Source: Hexactinellida sp. DTS-2022 (lineage: Eukaryota > Porifera > Hexactinellida). Taken from it: a stretch of DNA of 64,000 bases. Positions 12,401 through 27,400 of this stretch are shown piece by piece. Below the pieces are notes generated by a model. The model saw only the letters and a program-made list of their open reading frames with translations. It did not search any database and had not been told where the DNA came from. The stretch lies in the NCBI GenBank assembly GCA_028753945.1, contig JAPNXP010000003.1, positions 2,852,001-2,916,000 of the forward strand, given 5' to 3'. Made by a program: the position numbers and the translations under genes. The first letter of the stretch is position 1. Each line of letters begins with the position of its first letter.

Positions 12401-15400
12401 CGGTGAGTTGAGTTAAGTCAACAAATTCCTTATTTTATTTTATTTGCTTTAATCCATTGTATAGTGATACTCCAATTGAATAGAAGCTAGCTCGAATTCA
12501 CAAGTTGAAACAATAGTAAATAATATTAATTTGGCTATCATATTTCAATTCCAACACTCTATAACCCCTAATAAACAAATTGGAATCTATTTAAGTCAAA
12601 AACAGACTGAATTAATTATAGTTAATACGTCGGTATATTAATAGTACAAAAGTATTCTTGCAGAAGGAAATATAATCACATAATCTGTCGTTGTTGTGGA
12701 TTGTAAAATCTTAGTTTTCAATTAGAAAATAGAAGCCTACTCGATCTCTTGAATCATTATAATAATCACGAGTTGAAACAATAGAATTAAATTTAACACT
12801 TTCAATTTGAACAGCGTGTTTTAAACAAAGGAATAATTGAGTTGCTAGTTTCCTATGTTTACTAACACTTCAGTTCTACTGAATGTTTTAATCCTAATTC
12901 TATTGTTTCAACTAGTGATAATTATATTGATTCAACTTGTGAGATCGTGTAGGCTACTATTTCAGCTTGTTACATTCGTTGCATCACAAATAACTCACAC
13001 AAACTGGTTTCCTTTTATTGTCCGTATCCTCTCTTCAGAACAGTTTTATTAACTAAGAGCCCAAATATTCAGGAAAGGTGTCTCATGGGTTACAGTCATG
13101 GGTTACATGGGTTACAGGAACGATAAAAGTGCCCGAATATTCAATTTATATGCATAAAATAGAGAATAAAATTCTACACCTTTTCACAGTGCGCGAGTTT
13201 TCAAATTGGGCTTAGTTTTTGTGCCATAATTGAGTTGCTAATTTCCTTTGTTTACTAACACTTCAGTTCAATTAATAGTGTTAAATCGTGACCTTCGATA
13301 TATAAGGCCATACCACTGAGTATATTTTCTGGACCATGGAAGTCCATTGATAAATATGTTGTTTATATTTAATTTATCTCCATAACTAGTAATGATATAC
13401 GTTGTAAATGTACTACAGTGGAGTCTCCGAATAACGGACACGTTGGGGAATTGGCTTCTGTCCGTTGTTTAGAGTTGTCCGCTTCTCGGAGACTGGTCCA
13501 TAATTTTATCATATCACACAATCAGGGGCGTACCGTGCGGGGGGGTGTGACACCCCCCCACTTTTTCTTATTTGGTCGGTAATTCCTGTATCGTCGGTAA
13601 AACCAATCGATTAGAATCAATTTTTCAGATTATTATATTTACACATGTATAATTATAATTTATTAGTGTCGTCGATGCAGTCAACGTTAGTAACGCTAGA
13701 AGTTGCAGCACTGCAGGGTCAGGGAAATTGTGAAATATTTTATCTATCTACCTCCACGATAGGAAGAATGCATGTTGGTCGGTAAACCAAGAATTTACAC
13801 CCCCCACTCAAAATGGTCACAGCACGCCCCTGCACACAATATACATAATTTAAAATGCAGTTTTACATTTATTAAAGTTGAATAGTTTATAGAAGAAATT
13901 TAATTCAATTCGATTCGTTATTCGTTATTAAAATCGTTATTTACTGTGATAAAAATAAGAAGGTTATAAGTATCTAAGAAATAACTAGCATACTTGATGA
14001 TTCCAAAGTCTAAACTAATGAGGTGCTAAAACAATCTGAGAATTTCAAAATGGCCGCCCTAGGCGCATAATCACTTACTTTCACCTTGGGATATGCACTT
14101 TCATGGATATTTTAAAGTATTGTATGTTAAAGGGCCCATAGAGTTTACTTACCGCCCGGGGCCCCAGGGTCCGTTAATCCGTCTCTGGACACGTCCATAT
14201 AATTTAGCACCATGCTTTTCTCAATATTTGAGAAGAGAAGTAAACAAAGCATTTGCTGAGGTTACGGGAGAGAAAGTTAATAGAGGAGCAGGTTATGGAC
14301 TAGAAATCCCATGTGTGTACCGCCTACATGGACCTAAAGTTTATATTGACAAGATGAAATAATTCTTGAAAGACTAAGAAAGGCACTGGAATTGTATAGG
14401 TGCCATCCTGTCATGTTAAATTATGATATCCATGTAAACTTTTGTGCGTAGTTTCTGATTGTCCGTTGTTTGGAATAAATTTTGTATTAAGACACACATT
14501 CGGGCCAGTTCCCTGTCCGTTGTTCGGAATTCGGAGTTGTCCGCTTCTCGGGGACTGCTTAAGTATTACATGTATGGTAATTTAATTCCGTTCCAAGAGG
14601 GTTGTCCGTTATAGAGGGGTTGTCCGCTTCTCGGAGTGTCCGTTTTGGGAGTCTCTACTGTATAACTATATAGGGACTTGGTATCAAGGTATACATAGCA
14701 TCCTTCAGAATAGTGCTATTTCACCATATGATTTCGCAATTCTATTTTGGGTGCGAAATATCGTGTTTAATAACCTGCTTTTACCATAGTGTATAAACGC
14801 GTTATAAATGTTCAAGATTGGAACATGATGATGCCCAGGACTTGTTAAAAGAAATATATTGAAATGATAAATGGAGTGTTGACACATTCCTCGGTTGCCA
14901 GGGATATGTATATTTCCTAAAATGAACCATAACTCAAAGACTATCAAATTTATGTAAACTGGGCTAGTTCTGATCTATCAGGAAGAGGTAACTTCCTATT
15001 CATTGATAATACATTATTTATGCTTAACTTCATTAACTTTTGAGATAATGAGATAATAAAATTATTTGCTAAGTTCCTTTGGAGGCACAATCAATTAACT
15101 AGCCAATATCCACCAATACATAGTGCTCAAATGAATATCTGTCGGCGAGTTGACTGAATTAGACCGAAAATCTAGGCAGGAAATCTGATTTTCTAGGACT
15201 GGAATAAGACCGAATGGAATAAGACCGAAAGAAAATCAGTACTGGAATAAGACCGATACTGGAATAAGACCGAATAATATAAGGGCTACTCTATGCTTAG
15301 AAATATGTGTTTGTAAGAATTAAAGTGAAACCTCGACTTTCTAAGTGTGAATTATGGTTAATTGAGAATACAACCTGCTATCTAAAGGTGTGTAATGATT

Positions 15401-18400
15401 AATGGATAAAACACTCGCCTTTCTAAGTGTGATGTATTGATCATGGAAAAACACTGGCCACTCTAATTGTCATTTATGGAGAATGGTTAAAACACTAGAA
15501 CTTTCTAAAGCGTGAGTTATGGTTCATTGAGAAAACACTATACTATCTAAGCGTGTGTAATGATTCATTGAGGAAACACTCGCCTATCTAAGTGTCTTGT
15601 ATTAATCAGTGGCGGATTATCATTGAGGCTAATGAGGCTGAAGCCTCAGGCCTCATAATTTTGGGGGCCTCCAAATAATATGATGAGTAAATTCCCAACT
15701 ATTTAGACTATTCTGCCTGCCCCCCCGGTTAGATAATTATACTGCGTCGTTGTACAATAAACTGTGATGAGGAGTTCTTAAATTATATTTACCAATAATG
15801 TTAAGATTGTTTGTTATTTATTATAATGTAATTTCCTCATTTTTGTGAAATCATATTCTAGAAATTTCCGGTTATTTCTAGAATGTGTAGTTTCTTCATG
15901 ACGTAATCATAAATTTGCAAGCAAGGAAGGAATACTTCATTTTATTCCTTAACTTAACTCATACCTGCCTTCCTATTTGAGTCATATCCTAATACAGCCT
16001 TCCAATTTTCCCCTGTACATTGGCCAAAATCCCTTTACACCTGCCAAAATTTTCTCGCTCGCTGCGGCTCGCTTGTCCAGGAAATTAATATGCACTTATA
16101 TTGTTATACCAAAATCTGATTACATTAACCCAGACATTGTTGTATTTAGTATAATTTAGTGCAAATCATTGAATTTTATACTGTAAAGGGATTCCTGTAC
16201 GCTTGAATAAATATATAAACCAAGTTGTGCCTTTATGTGGTCAATGCAGAATGCATATCAGAATGTACTATCATCAGTGATTTACAGTAGACATGTTTAG
16301 TCATTATTTTACTCATAATTAGTAAATAAAAAATGCATGTACTCCTGTACAGATAAGCCAAAATGGCGAAAATCCCTGTACTGTGCAGGGAATCACAGTA
16401 CGGTCGGCAGGCATGTTAAATTGTTAATATATTCAATATTATTCACCATTAGCTGATAGATTATATGTTTCTTACGTGTTGAGGTCAGGTAATCGGTGTT
16501 ATATATAGCAACTGATTGATTAGCATGAAAAGTGTCAGTATTTAAGAGGGGCCTCAAAGGCAATTAGCCTCAGGCCCCAAGTGCAGTTAATCCGCCACTG
16601 GTATTAATCATGTAGAAAACATTCGCCACTCTAATTGTCTTTTATGGAGAATGGTTAAAACGCTCGCCTTTCTAAGTGTCTAATATTGATCAGGGTGAAA
16701 AGCAGCCCTTATATTTTTTCGGTCTTATTCCATTCGGTCTTATTCCAGTAATGATTTTCTTTCTGTCTTATTCCATTCGGTCTTATTCCAGTACTGATTT
16801 TCTTTCGGTCTTATTCCATTCGGTCTTATTCCAGTACTGATTTTCTTTCGGTCTTATTCCTGTCCGTGTTTTTTCCGGCCTTATTCCATTCGGTCTTATT
16901 CAGGTTTCCCGTGTCGGCACAGCTGCAATTTTGGATTTTTTTATTATAGTCTATCAGTTTAACTTTTACACTTGATCTTTTTATTTCTTTTTCATTAATT
17001 AATAATCACCACACAGGCTCATACATACTGACACGCATACAAGTATTATAGTTATTCGTCTTTGTTATTTGTCCTTGTGTTATTCATCTTAATTAGTATA
17101 TAAGTAGTATTAGGATATTTAACTAACAATATTTCGGAAATACAGTTGAAACCGGATATTTTTAACAATCGGATATTTTTAACACATTTTCTTGTAAATA
17201 ATTAATTATTGTTGTTGTTATAAAATCGGGTATTTTTAACAATCGGATATTTTTAACAAATTTTCGTGTAAAGAATGTGTTAAAAATATCCGGTTTCAAC
17301 TGTAATCTTAAAATTCTCTAAATATTATATTTAATATTACGTAATTATTTATTCAAATTTCTCTGAATTGTTTCGAATGAGTCAAGGAGGAAGACCCAAT
17401 GACTCAGTGTGGAAATTTTTCATAACGATCGAAGAAGGAGGGAAAGTAACAAAAGCCAAATGTATTAAATGCGATACTTTTGTAAGTGCAAAACCTTGTA
17501 GGCATAGAGCTCACCTTGCGATATTTAATTCAAATAATTCTGAAAAAACTCTATCTATATCAAAACTTACTGATGCTGTAATTACAATTTACTAGTAAAG
17601 ATCCTTATGTTCCACCAGCAAAACATGCAATTCGAATATTCAACCCAAAATGAATAGCTTCACTATTAGGACAAACTCTCAAGAAAAAGTTGCTCTTGAT
17701 GATCAAATTGCTCGTTTGTTTTATACATGTAATCTACCTTTTAACCTTGCTGCATGCTGAACATATAATATTCAAGCAGACTCTCTCAATGCTTCGACCA
17801 GGTTATGTTCCTCTTTCAAGAAAAGATTTAGCCGGTCCACTTCTTGAAAAGATATACGAAGAGGTAATGAAAACAGCAGCCTCAGAATTAGGGAAAATTG
17901 TTACTTTAGTCCAAGATGGATGGAGCGACATACATAACACTCCTGTTACTGCACACAGTGTACACACAGGTGAAAAATCTTACTTTGTAATATCTATAGA
18001 CACTGGTTCAAATATAAAAACAGCAACATATTGTGCCTCATTGGCAATTGAAACATCGTTAGAAGCAACTCAAAAAGTTTGGGTGCAAAGTTGTCGCAGT
18101 TGTAACTGAAAATGAGAAGAAAATGCAGTCCATGCGGTCTAAATTGAAACCAAATAGTGATTCCTAACTGTTTATGGTTGTGCTTCTCATTTTAATATTT
18201 ACTTGGTAAAGATGTAACGCCTTCACAAGTAATAATCCGTGTAACAGAAATAAACGAATATTTTCGAAATCATAATGGACCAGGAGCCCTTCTGGCTAAT
18301 CAGAAACGATCAGTTAAACCACAATTACCTGTTGTTACCAGGGCTGGGGTCAAATACATTCAAAAGTATTTAAATACAATACAAATACTTTCGGAATGTA

Positions 18401-21400
18401 TTTAAATACAATACAAATACTTTCCTTCTTATAATAAAAAGTATTTAAATACATCTCAAATACAACAAAATACAACAAAAATGTATTTAAAATACAAAAT
18501 ACATTTGTATTTGACCCCAACCCTGGACTTGTTACACGCTGGAACAGTCAACTAGAGTGTATCCAAACGAATTTAACAAATAAACCTTTCCTACTAATTA
18601 TTTTGGCACAGAATGAAGATGTAATCGAAACTCCTATTGCTAACCTCATTAACAATATAGGGCGCCCTTGCAATTGGTCGACTTTTGTAGGTCTGCAATG
18701 GGTCGACTTTTTTGTACGTTTGCAATGGGTCGACTTTTGTACGTTTGCAATGGGTCGACTTTTGTTCGTTTGCAATTGGTCGACTATTCTAAGGTTTGCA
18801 ATTGGTCGACTATTCTAAGGTATGGAATTGGTGACTATTTCATTTTGCCATATTTCATTTTGCCATTTTTTTGACTGAAAAAGGTGAAAAGAATCGCTTT
18901 CTAATTTATTAGTATGGATACTTGTGAAAAGAATTTCTTTTCTAATTGACTTGTATTGATTATAGTGAAAAGAATCGCCTTTCAAAGTGTGTTATATGCA
19001 TCCTATTGAAAACGTACGCTTTTCTAATTGTCATCTATGGATCAGGGGTAAAAGCAGGCCATTTTAAGTGTGATGGTATGGAGCCTAGGGGAAAATCTCA
19101 GTGTCACCGTAGCCCTAGGTGTTATCCATTATTCATTGTATTTGTTGAATGTCATTGAAACAACCCTAGCTGAGTTATGATTATTGTCAGTGCATTAGAG
19201 AGAAAGAACTATGTATAGTAATAATACAGCCAACTCCGCTTAATAGAGTCACCGGTTAATCGGTTTCTGCGCTTAATCGGGTCAAAATTTCACACGATTT
19301 ATAGGACAGAATTACAGTTTGGCTTACAATATTTTCGGTTAATCGGTTTCTCCGCTTAATCGGGTCAAAACAACCTGGTCCCGCGGTGGCTCTATTAAGC
19401 GGAGTTGATTGTAGTTTGTAAAGATACAAGTGAAAAAACTCCACTTAGAATAGTCCTTAGAATAGTCCTTAGAATAGTTAGAATAGTCGACCAATTGCAT
19501 ACCTTAGAATAGTCGACCAATTGCAAACCTTAGAATAGTCGACCAATTGCAAACCTTAGAATAGTCGACCAATTGCAAACCTTAGAATAGTCGACAGATT
19601 GCAAACGTACAAAAGTCGACCAATTGCAGCGTCCCCCAATATAGGTCTCTATCGTGAAGCGAAATATCTTTATCTTTATCCACTCTGGATATATTGCAGG
19701 ATAACGAATCCAATATCGCAGATTCATGTGAAGAGTGGTTAAATTTACTATAGTTAGTGCAACTTAGCAATCATGACACCAAGATTCAACAACGCTTTCA
19801 CTAAGCTATCACACCAATTCACTACCTTGCTAATATTCTGCATCCAAAATACATGGGACAGAGATTGACATGTGAACAGGAAGAAGAAGCTAGGAGTACA
19901 CTTGTTGACCAAGTTGCCTCTCTATTACCACATCTCTACCAATATCAAGCAAAGACGGAACCATTTCCTGCATTAGTAATTACATGCACTCATGGTTTAA
20001 AGCCTACAACGTGGTGGAGAACAGTCCAGTCATCTAAAAATTTGGTCTCGGATGATATCTGTAACATTGCCATTAAATAACTTAGCTCGCCTAAGTTCGG
20101 CATCAATTGAAAGAATATTTTCAAATTTTGGTATCCCAAACTAAATTAAGAAATAGACTCGGGCTTGAGAAAACAGCTAAGTTTGTAGCTTGTTATAGAA
20201 AACTGAGGGGATGCCAAGAACTATAGTAGTGGTAATTATTTTATACTTACAACATTTCATTAGTAAATTTAGAGATTGTAGCATAAAAACTTATATTTTG
20301 TTCATTAATTATGTTTTGTCAAGTTTTTGTCCACTCATGAGGTTTTGTCCAGGACTGTTTAAACCAGGTTATAACCAAGGTTGCCAATCCAATCCAATCC
20401 AATCCAATCGATAATCCAATCCAATCGATGTAAATTTTGGCAATCGATATCGATAACCAATCCAATCGATGATATGATCTGACAATCCAATCTAATCGAT
20501 AATCGATACAAATTATCGATTATTTATAGATTATTTATCGATTTTCTATCGATTATTTATCGATTACACTACACGACAAAAATTTTTTTGAAATGTACCC
20601 TTGGAAGTTTAAGTTGTTTTTAACTGGATTTCATGCCCTAATTTCAAATTTCAACTCAGATCTTCTCTATCACGTCAATTTTTTTAGATACCAACATGAT
20701 CATATTAAATACATTTAAGAATTTCCTACTTTTTTAGAATATAAAATACAAGTTGAAAATATTCTATGCAATCAAAATCCAAGCCACTATGTTAGAAACA
20801 ATGCTAAAGCAAACAAGTAAGTGAATATAATAAAAAATATTATAATAAATTATTTTCAAAATCATGATGTGATGGAAAGGATTGGACTTCAGATTCGGAC
20901 TCAGAGAAGATGAATTACCAATAAAATTTTCCTCGATACTAGGGTACCAAATATTTGTTGTCCAGTGTTATCTATCGATTATTTATCGATTTTTGTCGAT
21001 TTTCTATCGATTATTTATCGATTATTTGTCGATTTTCTATCGATTATTTATCGATTTTCTATCAATTATTTATCGATTTTCTATCGATTATGCATTGATT
21101 ATCCATCGATTGTGTACAAATTATTATAATTTATCGCCTTTACTCGCTAAATCGAAAAAATCGACAAAAATCGATAATCTATTAAAATTCGTCGATAATT
21201 ATCCAATCTATGAAGACTTTGGGCAATCCAATCGATAATCCAATCGATACAAATTCAGCAATCGATAATCGATAAGTTCTCTCGATTGGATTGGATTGGC
21301 AACCCTGGTTATAACCACTAAGTTTTATCCACACGGAATAAACCTGCCTATTATACATCTGGAAGCTATGTTCTAGTTTAATTGTGAATTTACATTTGTT

Positions 21401-24400
21401 GCTTACCATTTTTGTCAACAACAACAACAATAAATGTTAATATAATTTTGTAAACTCTAAATTGGTACCGGTAAATTTATTTTCTTATTATATCCATGAG
21501 AAAGTAGTTTATTCAGGTAAATTGAGATACGTTTGTTGCTGGAAAATAATCACACTTATGTTGCGTTGACTATGGTTGTTTTAATTAACACGTTGATTCT
21601 ATTCAAATCCTCAATTTTTCTAGAAACTAAGTTGTCTCACAGTAACGAAGAATATAACTTGCGCAAAATCCAAGAAGCAGAAGCGAAGGCGCGAGAAGCG
21701 GCTGTACAAGTTGCTATGGAGAAAGCACAGTCCAGGGTTGATGAGATTGAGCGGGAGAAAGTGACCTCAGCGGCAGCAGAAACTGTTGTGCTTAGAAAAG
21801 AACCTGTAATAACTCGTACACTGACAGACCCAGTTACTTACGATTCCATTAATATCTCTGATCAATCTGATAAAAGTGAAAATATGCAGGATACGCTAGT
21901 AGACAACGAAAGGGAGAGAGCAGAAAAGTTATTGCAAGAACGAATGCGTGCATACATGAATCAGCAGAACAAAAGGTTTGTCTAAGACTCGAAGTTTGTA
22001 TTATATTTTGATTAATTATTACTAAAAAAGTTTTTGATACGTCTTTTGATGTTTACTAAATTCTCGGTTGAGAAACCAGCATATGTCCTAACAAGTAACA
22101 ACTATTGGAACTTGTCCTAAAACAAATCCATAATTTGCTCTAGAGAAACCCGATCGTTGGAATTTGTCTTAAATCTTTAAGTACTGGAATTTTTCCTAAA
22201 TCTTAAGTGCTGGAATTTGTCCTAAATTTCTAAGTACGTACTAGAACTTGTCCTAAAGAAATCCCAACATTATAACCTGTTCTAAAATAAATTGATGTAG
22301 GTATATTGTCAAAAAATTGAATTTGTCCCAAAATAGACTTGGATTAGTCCTAGATTTTTATGAAAAACACTCGGAGGGGTTGATGTCTAATGTGAAGTAA
22401 TGTGTAGTTAAAATAACTGGGAAAGAACAACAAAGTAATACGAAATATCAGAAATGAGTCATAAATTACAGTAGAATTACGATAAATAAAATAAAATATA
22501 TATGCTTTGTGTTATCTAATCATCTTTATTGTTCCCTTTATGTAATACCTACAAATATGACAATCAGCGTTCATCTCTATCAAGTGATCTGCATAATTTT
22601 TCAAAATCCCCGGTCAACATAGTTATCATGTAAGACTAAGAGTGCGAAGTTTTCACTCCTAGGAAATAAACAAACATGACAATGTTCGGAGTTTTCTAAA
22701 CTTTCATTTCAATCATCTGATAAACTGTCAGAAGTATCTTAAACTTATGGTTGTACATGTGCAATTCCAAGATTGTATTCACCACGACCTAGAAACTTTT
22801 ACTGTGCCGACTATACTATAGTATAGTAGCCCAGTATTGGAATCACTGCCTTTATTACTGTGCCGACTATACTATAGTATAGTGGCCCAGTATTGGTCTT
22901 AGTGCTTTGGTATATTTTTTATCCGTAGCCTCTCCACACAACAGAGTTTTATTTACTAAGAGGCCAAATTTTCAGGATATGTGTCTCATGGGTTACAGAT
23001 GTGCGCCTGGGGTCACGATTTTTTATTACATTTTTTTGGACACATTTTTACACGTGTTTAATATTTAAACAAGAAAAATAAATAGTACGCGAATATTTAA
23101 TTAATATGCATTCGATGGAGAATTAAATTCTACACCTTTTCAGTGCACGAATTTTTTAATTGGGTTTCATTTATGCCACAATAGAGTTGAAGTTTCCTTT
23201 GTTTACAACACTTCAGTTCAATTGAAAGTGTTAAATCTAATTCTATTGTTTCAACTCGTTATTATTATATTGATTCAACTTGTGAGATCGAGTAGGCTTC
23301 TATTTTCCAATTGAAAAAAAAGATTATATATTTCATAACAGCGACAGATTATGTGATTTTATTTACTTCTGCGAGAATATTATTGCACTGTTAATATACT
23401 GACGTAATTAATTATACTTAATTCAGTCAGTATATGACTTATATACAGGTAAACCTCCCAAAGCGGCACCTCCGAGTAGCGGCAACCTCCGAGAAGCGGC
23501 ACAAAATCATTCTCCCGATGGGTGCCGCTTTGGGAGTTTTACCTTACGAGCAACCTCCCAAAGCGGCACAAAATTATTCTCCCGATGGGCGCCGCTTTGG
23601 GAGGTTTACCTGTAGATGCTTCCAATTTGTTTATTAGGGGTTATCGAGTGTGCGGAATTGAAATTTGATAGCCAAATTAAGGGTAATCTGTATTGATATT
23701 CGGGCGTTCACGGTGAATCTCAGAATTGCATAATTTACTACTAGGAATACTCTAGATGAGATAGAGATTGACTTCTAAGATTTTTTTTTTCTTAATTTTC
23801 AATCAAGATGGTGTTTTTTAATAAAATAAGACGTCGACTTCCTTATATGGGCATGACATTTTTTCAAAAATTGTTGAATCTTTTCGAATTTTTGAACATA
23901 TTATTATGAGACTATTTCCTCTCAGTAATAATTTTTATTTTATTTATTTTTACAGAAGAAACGATGCTAAAGGGCATTTTTTCAAAATAATCATAAAACG
24001 CAGTCGTGCACTAAACTATCGTTATAAAATGTTAGAAGAAAAATTTTTCAATTCTAGTTCAAGGGTCTGAGGATGTATCATGTGTTACCCCAGAGAAATT
24101 TTTTGACTTTCTGATTATTATTTTTGGTTTTATAAGCATTCTAAGGCTGCGGCCCACGAATTTTTCTGAATTTCAACATCAAAAGAGGTGATAAAATTCT
24201 ACACTGCCATATATTGTTCCCAAAATTAAAAATTTCGGAATCTACAGGTCAAAATATACAGGTTCACGTCAAAAAGTTCAGGAATATGTCAAAAATTAGG
24301 AAATTAGGGGCATAAAAGAATATGAAGGGTATGCAAGTACCCGGTGATCATATATTACTGTGGGAAATTGGACAGCAGAATAATTCTGTTATTCTTCATA

Positions 24401-27400
24401 AAAATGCGCCAGCTTCTTATCCATGCGTAGCATTTGTTTTCAACACTTTTACAATATTATATCATGAGTTATGACCAATTTATGACTATGGTTTTGTCTG
24501 TTTTGTCATATTTTCACACCTCAAGGCCCTCAAATATACAATAATGTATTATATAAAACACCAATTTGGTAATACAAATATGGAAATAGCATTTGCGCAC
24601 AAAATGAGACGTTACACAACACGATCCAATCATTATTCGATAAGTTATGGACTTTTGGGCCACAGAAGGGGGCAAAAAATCTGACATTTCACACCTGTTG
24701 ATATTTCAGAAACGCTTTGAGATAAAATGATCATAGGCATTAGAAAATACTGTAAATACCTGACTTTCTATACGTTTATAATACATTTTAGGACTCTAGG
24801 TGTCACACTTTTTAACATGACCATATATGGTAATTTGATGTGCCCAATTTTGATGACGAATCAAATTTTGTAACTCTTGATCTCTGGACAGCAGAGACTA
24901 GCTCTAAAATTCTAGTCACATCATGATACTATTTCTTACTCATTGGATAAACTTTTGGGATTATATTATAATTCGAATGATGTGTTCTGATTTCAAATGC
25001 CCAAATATGGTGGTGTCAAAGTGGCAATATGTTAAAAAGCTGACAAAAATCCAACTTCTGATCCAAATGAGATAGAGCTTAGCTCTAAATTGGTAAAAAT
25101 AGTCTAATTCAATTTCAAATGACATTATCTATTTTATGCAGTTTAGGAACTCCTTTTCCTCGCACTTTCATATTCTGGACTCAGCCACTTCGACACAAAT
25201 TAATTAAATGCTAATTATGAAGGTGTAAAAAAAGACCATTTGGGCATATGGATGTAAAAAAGTGAATTTTTATTCTAGAAAGTCAAACTTTTTTTTAAAA
25301 TGCTCAGTATATGTAGGCGCATGTTTTAAAAGCGGGCAGTTTTGGCAATATAATACAAAAAAATTGAATTAGTATACTTTTAATGAAAAATAGTTGGTTT
25401 TTTTTGACCAATTTCACAAAAATGACAATAACATAGAGTAGATTAAAGAAAAAGCATATTTCGGTTCGATTTAAAACATTGAGTATTGACTCAGGTATAT
25501 TTTATAATTGACATGTTTCGCGCTAAAAACTAACATAAAAAATTTTTTTAAATATTTGGCTAGTATGGATTAGGCCTATATTGACATTGTCAAGTTCATA
25601 ACTAAGGATATATACATAGTAGAACTCTAATATTTTCAGGGATATCTTAGATATATTAGTACTATCCAAAAACGCAATAAAAACATTAGGTCGTCGGGTG
25701 TCAAAATATCAGTACAGAGCACCCTTAATTAATTAATTATTTATGACAAAATAATTTAACTTAATAATTGTAAGTTTACATTGAAATTGGTGTTAAATTA
25801 TAAATAATATTAATAATTATTTATACTAATTAATTAAATATCATAAATCTCAGAGATCATAGAAGATAGAAACAAACTTTCAATTAATCAATTGGTCCTT
25901 ATGGCACGTGCCACCTATACAAGAGGGTCTTGACACCTTGAGGTGATAATGACATCGTTAAAAAAATATGTTTTTACAATTTTGTTAATTCGATATTTAA
26001 AATGGGTTAGTTGATGTTGGGCGATGACCCAACACTCACATAAAAAATGCTGAGTCATCAGATATTATATTTTACTCAAACTTGAATATCTCTAAAATGA
26101 AGTGAACTAAATGGAAAATTCCACCACTCTAAGGGTCGATGCCTTCTGTAACACCTTTTTGAAATAATTTAACACCTTCATAGTGATGATGACATGGCGG
26201 AAAAAAAATCCAAAATTGCAGCCTGTGCTGACAGCATGTTCCTTTGGAGGCACTATCAATAAACCACCACCAAAATATAGTGCCACCAAAGGAACATGCG
26301 TCGGCACAGGCTGCAATTTTGGATTTTTTTATTTTTATTTTTATTTCTCCGTAGCAGGTGCCCTGGCCACACCTGTATACATTAAGGGCTGAAATTTGGC
26401 ATGTAGTTTCGGAGTGACCGTTTAATTTGCACCTGGGGTTACGATTTTTGATCAAATAATTTTAACACCTATTTAAACTAATTATGGCTCATAGCATTAA
26501 ATAATTAATAGTTAGCTTGATAAATTTTACATATACGGATCAGGGTTGTAAATCAAATCAAATATTTCAAATCATTTTCGAATCATTTTCAAATCATTTT
26601 CAAATCATTTTCAAATCATTTTCAAATCATTTGCAGATCATTTCAAATCATTTTCTAGTCTTATTCAAATCATTTCCGGATCCATTTCAAATATATAAGA
26701 TCATTTTCAAAATTTGAATGCGATTTAATAGTGATTCGGAATTGATTTAAAAGTGATTTGAAAATGATTTGAATTTCAAATCATTTCAAATCATTTTCAA
26801 ATAATTTTTCAATTAATTTTCAAATAATTTGCAGATTATTTCAAATCATTTTCTATTCTTATTCAAATCATTTCCAAACTCATTTCAATTATATAGGATC
26901 ATTTTCAAAATTTGAATGCGATTTATATAGGGGGCAATAGGGGCTGACTGAATAGTGGAATCTAGTGGAATCTAGTGGAATCCAGTGGAACCTAGTGGAA
27001 CCTAGTGGAATCCAGTGGAATCTAGTGGAATCTAGGATGACTGAATGGTGGAATCTAGTGGAATCTAGTGGAATCCAGTGGAATCTAGTGGAATCTAGTG
27101 GAATTACTAAATTTTAGTGGAATTGACTGAACGGTGGAATCGAGTGGAATCTTTGACTGAACAGTGGAATCGAGTGGAATCGAGTGGAATTTGACTGAAC
27201 AGTGGAATCGAGTGGAATTTGACTGAATAGTGGAATCGAGTGGAATTTGATTAAATTGTTAAACACTACGTATATGCTATAAGCTACGTGTGTATCATAT
27301 TACGTTAATTTTCGCCCATGTAAAATTGTTTGCAATGATTGAACTAGTGTTGTGCATGAAGTGGCACAATATGATACTATATTAGTATTCTTACTAATCA

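Larger units (their letters stand above)
13290..15055. repeat. One arm of the 5766-6710 palindrome family, split by a pogo-like element
   Basis: 13290-13415 (GACCTTCGATATATAAGGCC, CTGGACCATGGAAGTCCATTG) and 14661-15055 (GGAACATGATGATGCCC, GTTGACACATTCCTCGG) follow in order the left arm of the palindrome at 5766-6300. The element at 13416-14660 sits between the two parts. Confidence 0.7.
15060..16942. repeat. Terminal hairpin repeat copy 2, split by a fold-back element
   Basis: TTCCTTTGGAGGCAC...CTGTCGGC (to 15146) and GTCGGCACAGCTGCAATTTTGG (from 16913) are the two parts of one hairpin copy. TGTCGGC is duplicated at the break. The extreme left of the hairpin is missing. Confidence 0.7.
17368..20190 (+). 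pseudogene. Decayed BED-finger hAT transposase
   Basis: The parts lie in order but in different frames. 17368-17595 has a BED-type finger (SVWKFF...KCIKCDTF...HRAHL). About 17780-18110 has the hAT central region (RPGYVPLSRKDLAGPLL, LVQDGWSDIHNTPV). About 18110-18338 and 18528-18659 continue it. About 19750-20140 has the C-terminal dimerisation segment, including LARLSSASIERIFSNFG. Frameshifts break it, and two later insertions (18339-18527 and 18660-19636) split it. It cannot make an active protein. The best-preserved motif is the terminal SASIERIFS. Confidence 0.8.

Noticed and set aside
14093-14362. 89-codon ORF with a plausible C-terminal part (AFAEVTGEKVNRGAGYG)
   Set aside because: It lies inside a pogo-like MITE-type element, starts in GC-rich repeat sequence and matches no family I know; probably chance.
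18664-18836. Regularly spaced repeats that look like a CRISPR array
   Set aside because: Units are contiguous without unique spacers and an inverted array closes the other end; this is a fold-back arm in eukaryotic DNA.
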